A stretch of 64,000 bases of DNA, taken from Erpetoichthys calabaricus. Taxonomy: Eukaryota; Chordata; Cladistia; Polypteriformes; Polypteridae. This document shows, piece after piece, positions 57,131 through 64,000 of the stretch. Each line of letters opens with the position of its first letter. The first letter of the stretch is position 1. The stretch spans positions 35,812,597 to 35,876,596 of the forward strand of contig NC_041395.2 of NCBI RefSeq assembly GCF_900747795.2, written 5' to 3'. The position numbers and the translations under genes were made by a program. Under the pieces are notes generated by a model. It did no database searches, was not told where the DNA came from, and was given only the letters and a program-made list of their open reading frames with translations.

Positions 57131-57249
57131 GTTTCCTACACTAGTGCTGTAAGATAGGGAGGTGGTTTGTTTTTAGATAGTCTGTCTTTCTTTCCTTCCT
57201 TCCTTCCCTCATTCCTCCCTTCCTTCCATTTCTAACATAACAGCGTGGA

Positions 57250-57370
57250 TAATCTAACTCAGAATTGTGGTGCACCCTATACCAGCTGAACTGGGTGCAG
57301 GGCAGGATCCAGCCTTGGACAAGATGCCAGTCTCTTGCAGGACTCCCTAACACATACTCACAATCCCACT
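57250..57370 (-). mobile_element. Old V-SINE or LINE tail fragment
   Basis: CACCCTATACCAGCTGAACT, GGGCAGGATCCAGCCTTGGA and GATGCCAGTCTCTTGCAGGA follow the tail in reverse order. Confidence 0.4.
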
Positions 57371-57659
57371 TACACTTGTACTGTATAAGGGGACCTTATT
57401 TTATTCTATCTGTTTATATATCAATTATTTTAGTTCATCCAATCATTTTGAAGCAGAAACCTTGTCAAGCTTTCAGAAGAAACTGGATGACTGTAGTCCA
57501 GACTTGACAAGACCAAATCCTGGACCAGGAGTTGTGCTACATTGTCTGTCAGATATAGTTTGATCTTAAAGATGTTGTAATCAGGTTGGGGGGGGGATTG
57601 CCATGTCTTGTTTTACTCTTATAAGTTCTTTCTCCAGAACACAAAAACACATTGATGGC

Positions 57660-57708
57660 TATTAATTCCTCCTATCTCCCTTCATGTTGGAGATAGGAGG
57701 AATTAATA
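57660..57708. repeat. Perfect 20-bp inverted repeat (hairpin)
   Basis: Left arm 57660-57679 and right arm 57689-57708 are exact reverse complements, with a 9-base loop CTTCATGTT. No similar sequence was noticed elsewhere in the window. Confidence 0.97.
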
Positions 57709-58228
57709 GAAGCCAGTCTGACTTCCTTTGTACAGAGGGTTTTCTATCCACTGCAACTGATGTGCTCCGTTTCTCATTTTTTTCCGATTAGCTAGCTTTG
57801 CACTTGCCACCTATTTTTTTAATATTGTATTTATATTTGCCTTTTATTTGCTGCAATGTTAATCACTCTCTGAATTAAGTCGGTTTTCTTTCAAATGGAG
57901 TCACAAGTGTGTGAAATAAGTCACTGCAGTGCTTAGTCAGTGCAATGCTTAAGCTGTACATTTTGAAGGGCCATTTATTACAAATGATTAACCTCTTCCA
58001 CAGAAAAAAGAAGACAATTCAAAAGTGATGTTGGTTTCATGTGACTATGAATTGGGAATGCTTGTCTGAGTCACCTTCAACAAATGATTCAAAGTGGCTT
58101 AGAGCCGAGTATTGTTTTCTGTTGGTGTCACCGAGTTTGCAATTAGTCTGCCATGTAACTTTTTAAGAATAATTTGTGTGGAATTTTTAGTTAATATATA
58201 ATATTTTACAATTTATTACAAGTGTACA

Positions 58229-58322
58229 GAAAAGCCAAGCAAAATGACACCTTTTATTGGCTAACTAGAAAGATTACAATATGCAAGCTTTCGAGGCAAC
58301 TCAGGCCCCTTCTTCAGGCAAG
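58229..58322 (-). mobile_element. Short retroposed element (copy 2)
   Basis: Nearly identical to 41719-41812. It has a perfect 14-bp duplication ATTACAAGTGTACA at 58215-58228 and 58323-58336, which shows it was inserted as a 94-bp unit. Read on the minus strand it starts CTTGCCTGAAGAAGGGG and contains AATAAAA. No coding part. A Penelope-like origin is only a guess. Confidence 0.88.
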
Positions 58323-58614
58323 ATTACAAGTGTACATATACATAAAGCCATAACAGAATAAATTATTATACATAGGGAAAATGAGTGAATGTAATTTAAA
58401 GCTGAAAGCTCAAGATGTCTCTGCTTCATCTTGGATGAGCTACCAAAGTAATTTTCCAAGGTTAGAATGAGATAATTGAGTAACAAATTCCCCTCTTAAT
58501 GATGCGATGTTCAAAATAATGGGAGAATTGGCATGACTCAGAAATTACTGGTGGCTTTAATTGATTGGATGAGATGATACATTTCTGCATATTGAAAGTC
58601 AGATAATATGATGT

Positions 58615-58741
58615 CTGCAGTAGGCTAGCGCCCTGCCCGGGGTTTGTTTTCTGCCTTGCGCCCTGTGTTGGCTGGGATTGGCTCCAGCAGACCCCCGTGA
58701 CCCTGTAGTTAGAATATAGCGGGTTGGATAATGGATGGATG
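58615..58741 (+). mobile_element. V-SINE tail-only retroposon (copy E)
   Basis: Starts CTGCAGTAGGCTAGCGCCC, the same point as copies B-D with a few changes, and ends in (TGGA)n. The tail is of the TAGAATATAGCGGGTTGG subtype. A perfect 13-bp duplication GATAATATGATGT is at 58602-58614 and 58742-58754. Confidence 0.94.
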
Positions 58742-59702
58742 GATAATATGATGTATTAGATGAGGTAATGGTAATTAGAAAAAGTATAAAAGAGGAAAGA
58801 AGATGAATTGTTTTATTGATCGCTTACTCCATGGACTGAGACATTTGTGCATAACTCTTCAAATAAAGCAATGATCTGCATTCTCATCTGGGCTCCGTGA
58901 CTGTCTTCTTTGAAGACAGAGGAAAGTTTTTTTTCCACAACATCTGCTGAAGAGAAAATAATTAGTAAAAAATGTTACTGAATTAATTAAAATTGTTCAA
59001 AAACCAAGAACTTTTTTTATTGGAGCTCTTTTATAGTTGTGGCAGAGTGACCTACCCAGAAAGACTCGGCTTATCTTCCTTTGGTTGACCTCATTCTATA
59101 GCTGTTTATACATTGAGGTGGCAATGCAGGCAATGTCTGTAAAATTTGGGGCTGGCCAGTTTTTGGTGTTTTGTGCATGCAGCCTTGTGACTGGGATTAA
59201 GAGTTAAATGTACTTAGAGAGATATTTTCACATATAAACTATTGCTAAAAGTATAAAGCTATGTAAAGAAAAGCTTTTGGCTTTTTTTTTTTTTGGGAGA
59301 CTTTTTCCATGGGGATATGGGGATAGATGGATAGATTTTTGTACAGGTAAAACTGAGTGTGACTTTATGGAAATTTAAAAGCCCAAATTTGCTTAACAAA
59401 TCCGTAAAAGTGTATGGTAATTATGGTAATGAAAAAGCAGGGATTCTATGTAGGAAGTGTGGTCCAATGACTTTTTCACTTAATTAATTTGTTAGAAAAA
59501 TATAGGAAATGTCAAGTGAATGACTTTCCAAGTGGTAGCTAGCTGTAGAATTTGTTTTCCAAATTCATGAAGTTTTGACGTTGACCACCCTGACCTCCTC
59601 TAGAAATTGAATTCTTTCTTTATTTTAGATTTGGAGCAATGAACAATTAATTTCCTTTGCTTTTTTCTTTTTTCTTTTACAAAAAGAGAACAAAAAAAGA
59701 AG

Positions 59703-59730
<28 letters not shown>
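59703..59730. repeat. (AT)n microsatellite
   Basis: An uninterrupted TA run next to the left end of the hAT MITE. Confidence 0.95.
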
Positions 59731-59734
<4 letters not shown>

Positions 59735-59742
59735 AACATAGG

Positions 59743-60275
59743 TCTGTGGGGCGGGTCCCCCAAGGGGGGCGCGAAGATGTGAAAAAAATTAACAAGAATC
59801 AAAAATATGAAAAATACATCTATTGAAACCAAAACAAATGAACTTAAACTACATTCTGATACTAGAAAAATAAATATAGAGTTAGATAAGGGTAGAGTGG
59901 TGGCTCTGAGGCTAAGGATCTGTGCTGGTATCCAGAAGGTTGCCGGTTCGAATCCCCATCACTGCCAAAAGAGATCCTACTCTGCTGGGCCCTTGAGCAA
60001 GACCCTTAACCTGGAATTGCTCCAGGGGCGCTGTACAATGCCTGACCTTGTGCTCTGACCCCAAGGGGTATGCAAAAACTAACAAATTCCTAATACAAGA
60101 AATTGTATAAGGTGAAATAAAGAACAAAAAAAAATGTCAATAAAAGTAAAGTAGGTATAATAAAATATTCATCTATGATATATCATTGATTAAGAACAAA
60201 TTAGTATTAGTGGGCTCCTTTCAAAAAAACGTTAGGGGGAGCGCGATTAACACTATTAAAGGTTGAGAAACGCTG
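59743..60275 (-). mobile_element. hAT-type MITE (end CAGCGTTTCTCAACC), copy 2, with nested SINE
   Basis: Reverse complement of the family at 51806: GGCGCGAAGATGTGAAAAAA at the left, then after the SINE ATGATATATCATTGATTAAG, CAAAAAAACGTTAGGGGGAG and the end GGTTGAGAAACGCTG at 60261-60275. A tRNA-derived SINE interrupts it at 59891-60131. Confidence 0.8.
59891..60131 (+). mobile_element. tRNA-derived SINE
   Basis: The head has an A box-like GGTGGCTCTGAGGCTAAGG and a perfect B box GGTTCGAATCC. The body reads CTGCTGGGCCCTTGAGCAAG and CTCCAGGGGCGCTGTACAAT, and the copy ends GTGAAATAAAGAACAAAAAA. It differs from V-SINEs in having no V central domain. A flanking duplication was not found when compared with the uninterrupted MITE copy at 51806. 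Confidence 0.85.
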
Positions 60276-61024
60276 ACATGGGTAATGATTTTAATAGTGT
60301 GAGTCCTAAAGATGTTCTGTCTTGGCATAGATTCTGTCTGGAATTGTATTACAAGGATACTATATCATTTGTTGTTTTGGTTATAGTATTTGGAAATTCT
60401 CTTATGGTCATCATTCCACAGTTACACCTACCTGGTGTTGTCTTTCTCTCAGACTTCCAATGCCAGTATTGCTTGAGTCATTATTGCTTGTGAAGTCTCA
60501 GCATGTTGAGCAAACTTAACTACCAGCCCTCTTGCAAAACTGTACAAATTTCTTCTTTGAGCTATGATGTGTAATTTGATTTGCCAATCATTTCAGCTCA
60601 TGACTGTATCCATACTGTGATGCTATTTGTCTAATTATATCAATGACTTGTATATAAGCACTTGTGTGTTTTATTTGTAACCTATATTTATTCAAATCTC
60701 CATTTTTAATATTTCAGTCTCCTCTATGTACAAATTAAAATTATCAGTTTCTAAATTTGATACATGGATGTCACAATTGTTTCAAAGTTCTTGAACTACA
60801 AGTGTTAAGAATCCAATTAGATTCTGGTGAACACTTCTGATCCATCTTGATTATATTCTCATTATATGACAATCTTCAGAAGATACTTGTGATCTGCAGT
60901 TCACTTTGGGGTGCTTGCTGCATGTTTATTGTTATTTGTTTTCATTACTTTACGATGAGCTGAATCTTGTTAAACTATACAAAGGTGACAGTAACATAAG
61001 AAGATAACATTCTTAAACTTACTA

Positions 61025-61290
61025 GGATCGGATCTGCCCCAAGCATCTTCAGGTGTAAGGCAGGACCTGAACCTGAAGAGGGTGACAGTCCATCGCAAGG
61101 CTTGCTCATGCACTCGCCCACCATACGGCCCATTTTGAGTCACAGATTAGTCTAATTCTTAACATGCACATGTTTGGGAATGTCAGAGGAAAAATTTTAG
61201 CACCACGAGAGAAACCCATAAAGACAAACTATGCAAGCTGTGAGGTTCAGACGCAGGGACCCGGAGTACTAATTACATTGACACTGTGCT
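61025..61290 (-). mobile_element. Old V-SINE
   Basis: GTGTAAGGCAGGACCTGAAC, GTGACAGTCCATCGCAAGGC, ACATGCACATGTTTGGGAAT, GAGAGAAACCCATAAAGACA and CAGGGACCCGGAGTACTAAT follow the family from tail to head in reverse. Diverged. Confidence 0.72.
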
Positions 61291-61299
61291 TCCCAAGTT

Positions 61300-62300
61300 A
61301 TGCCCCATATTTACGCCCAGTCTTTATACCTATTCTGGTTTCTTCTCCAATATGATTTGTGCCAGGGCAGCGATATTACTGGCTTTTGGAATCCTGTAGT
61401 CAATAAGCATGTCTAATAAAATTGTCTCATATAGTTTTCTTTTCTTCTTGTTTCTTAGTTTGTGTAAGATGTTGTACAGGGGGAAACTCCAACAGGTTTT
61501 ATTGTTTGCTTCTGGGTTTTTTTTATTTATTTGTTTGTATTTTTGTTGTCATGGGTGTGCTTGACTCTGGTAGCAGCTCTGTGTTTGTTTGTATAGGTGA
61601 ACAGCTTTTGATTGTCTGATTTGGTTCAAGGAGGGAGGTCACTGTCTTGTGGGCATGTCCATCCCTTTCAGGTTTCCACCACTAATTAGTGTGTATTAGT
61701 TGCATGGTTTGTTGAGTAACACTCAGATTTTTATTCTGTTGTGATGTCTCAAATTTGGACCTGACAGCTTGGCCCTGTGTTTAGGTTCAAAGTAGTTCAT
61801 TCTAATTGGTAATTTTTTTGTAAGCTGAAAATCAGCTTGGGTTTGTGAAAGGTTTTATGCTGCTTTTGAGGTTGTAGTATATTTTTTATTTTTTGCTGTA
61901 ACAATGATTAATGTAAAATTAGGTTTATACAATATTTCATCAGAGCTTGTGCCTCCAGCAGTTTGTCTTTTCAAAATGTTTAAAAATAAAACTACAACAG
62001 GCATAATCCCTTGGCGTGATGCAGAGCTTTTATAGGGCATACTCACACATACTTCAAAGTATTTATTTAGAGTTAACAATTTATTCATATTCTATATTAG
62101 GCAGGTAACTTTACCCAAGATGACTTACAACATCATAACTGTTTATAATTTTCCCCATTTATTGTTTAGGTGAAATTAGATACAGAGCATCACAAACTAC
62201 GAAAGAAGCAGGGACTGAACTTGGCAAACATGGTTTAAATTCCAGCACCCAAACTAATGTATCTTGCTCATCTTTGAGATATAAGGTGAACAGAACACCT
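61300..62300. other. No feature recognised
   Basis: T-rich stretches around 61500-61560; no credible gene or classified repeat. Confidence 0.45.
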
Positions 62301-62439
62301 TAAGGATTTTGACATGACATTGCAGAGAGCTTAAAAACTGTGAACTCTACAGATTCCTAGAGCTACATGCTGAGGACCCATGGAGATTCAATGAGAAGTT
62401 GTAGGTAACAGCAATATCAGTGGAGAGCACATGAAGACA

Positions 62440-62600
62440 TTGGAGAACAAGCGAACTCCACAAAAGTGGCACCAGAGCCAAAAATTGAACCATCCATTCA
62501 CACCAGGGTAGAGTAAACAATCAAATTAACATCTGTGAAATATGAATGGAAACCAGAGTACAAATATAAACTCCACAGTCTGTGACATCAGCCAGGAAAG
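62440..62600 (-). mobile_element. Possible old V-SINE fragment
   Basis: GGAGAACAAGCGAACTCCAC and AATGGAAACCAGAGTACAAA look like the decayed central domain in reverse. Weak. Confidence 0.35.
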
Positions 62601-62639
62601 AACAGTTAGCCTGGAGTTTTGTGGCTGTTTAACCCAAAC

Positions 62640-64000
62640 AATGTTCCATTATCCTGCATTAAAATGTTTTCCATGACAAATAGAGAAGAAGAGAGCACAT
62701 TAGCTCTGAAACCCTTGTAAGGTGTGTTACATAAGAAATGTGACATGCGAGAGGACACCATTGAGTCCTTCAGTCTCATTTGTTTAACTAATAGCTATGC
62801 TGTTCTAATATCTCAATCAGAAACTTCTTCAAGGTTCTTAAGGTTACTGCTTTATCTTCGTGACTTGGTAGTTTGCTTGAATGCAAATATAATGGAGGTT
62901 CAGCATCCAAAATATTTTTGTTTCTTAACTTTTATTTTTCAGTGGAGGATTAACCTTTTTTTGAATCTGCTAAAGGAAAACCTTCTTTAGATTTTTTTTT
63001 TTGATGTGCTGTTCCATGCCATGAGAAGGTATTTACTCCTCACCTGAATTTTTTTCACGTTTATTTTCATGTACTTATTAGGGTGAACTATTGTTGAATG
63101 TAGGAGATTGTCTGAAGATGCCACATTGTGCTGCTTGATTCATTAGTCTGGTCTGCAAGCTCCAAGTGAAATTCACTTAATTAAATTATTAGAGTAATTT
63201 GTCTATATAATTTGGATAACAGTCAGGCCTGACTTAAGTCATATCAATCCGGTATAAATCTGAGTAAGGCTGGCCATTCCTGTTGTTGGTGATTTCTCAG
63301 CACAAAGGTCCAGGACACACAGTTTTGGCCTCATTCTAATGGTCAGGCACAATGGCGGTAATGCAGGACTTTGGGTAGCTTTGCTGCATGAACACATGTA
63401 TGATGCGTCAAAAAATCTGCTCCAAATCAGATTTTTGGCCATCCATTGATGAGCTGAACATGAAACTTTGATGAATTATGCTTTAAGGCAACGGTCTTAA
63501 ATGCATAAGCAAGTTTACCTCAAACGCAGAAAATAAAGGATTTGATGTTGGTGGTGTTTATCTCCGCTAAGGTGGCATAACATGTTATTGCATAACAAAT
63601 TTGAATGCATAAATCAAACAAGTACTAAATGATTCTGTTAACTGCAAACTCTTTAATACAAGCATTTGGTTGAATATGTAATTATTCACTGAGAATAGGC
63701 ATATACAGTAGCACAAAATAACTGGATTGGGAGCATATATTTTCCATGGGCACTGGGTGAATTCTTTTTAAAAAAAAATCAGGGTCATATTATTATACTG
63801 GCTTTAGTGGATAAATGACAGAAACTAATGAATGAATGGGATAAAAAAAAACCACCCTTGTTTAGTATTTAGGTGGCATGGCTGGTTTGTGAGTGGTATT
63901 GCCACATTACAGCCCTTGTGCACTCATGTCATTCTAGCGTGGGGTAACTTTGGTTTGAAGTTTTGAAAGAGTTTCCTCTGGATTAAATGACACGACAATT
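62640..64000. other. No feature recognised to the end of the window
   Basis: AT-rich sequence with short frames only. I see no exon that would continue the MGAKSS gene. Confidence 0.45.

Noticed and set aside
59891-59970. A possible additional tRNA gene (GGTTCGAATCC present)
   Set aside because: The B box is good but no acceptor stem closes, and the sequence goes on into a typical SINE body with an A-rich end.

Overview
The window looks like nuclear DNA from a ray-finned fish. It has vertebrate gene structure (short exons, GT-AG introns), a Na-Cl cotransporter 3' end, and V-SINE copies of the DANA/mermaid type with a (TGGA)n tail. L2/CR1/Rex1-type and L1-type LINEs, many hAT MITEs, a Helitron and long (GATA)n, (ATCT)n and (CTTT)n microsatellites are also present. 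The repeat mix, mainly the V-SINE tail ending at the (TGGA)n run and the hAT MITE starting CAGGGGTAGGCAAC, reminds me of polypterids (bichir, reedfish). That species guess is inference from memory, not a search.

Layout. Positions 1-9720 hold the last five exons and 3'UTR of an SLC12A3-like thiazide-type Na-Cl cotransporter on the + strand. Its introns carry SINEs, a CR1-type LINE scrap, and an L1-type ORF1 split by a pogo/Tigger-like DNA element. From 9.7 to 20 kb there is a solo LTR, a hAT MITE and old SINEs, with no gene I recognise. A 5'-truncated CR1-group LINE with a long open RT frame lies at 20.1-22.2 kb. From 22.6 to 31.4 kb three near-identical tRNA-Leu(CAG) genes lie in the same direction, separated by nested transposons (Helitron in hAT, LINE tail in MITE) and a degenerate palindromic AT-rich array. 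From 32 to 46 kb there are MITEs, a three-ended hAT element next to a second hAT element, and LINE 3' ends. At 46.4-47.0 kb there is a promoter-like segment (E-box, inverted CCAAT, full CRE) followed by an open first coding exon starting MGAKSS with a good splice donor; I do not recognise the gene, and its later exons are not visible. From 47 to 64 kb it is intron-like or intergenic, with a second GC-rich promoter-like stretch (50.74-50.96 kb), a Tc1-like fossil, nested MITEs, an antisense CR1-clade RT fossil, a tRNA-derived SINE inside a hAT MITE and a perfect 20-bp hairpin.

Functionally, the supported host content is the cotransporter 3' end, three tRNA-Leu genes and one probable first exon. 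The rest is a layered record of transposition. The most unusual signals are short V-SINE-tail retroposons that share a nearly fixed 5' boundary, and a hAT element with two left ends that moved, or appears to have moved, as a unit. I see no evidence for a new multi-gene system.
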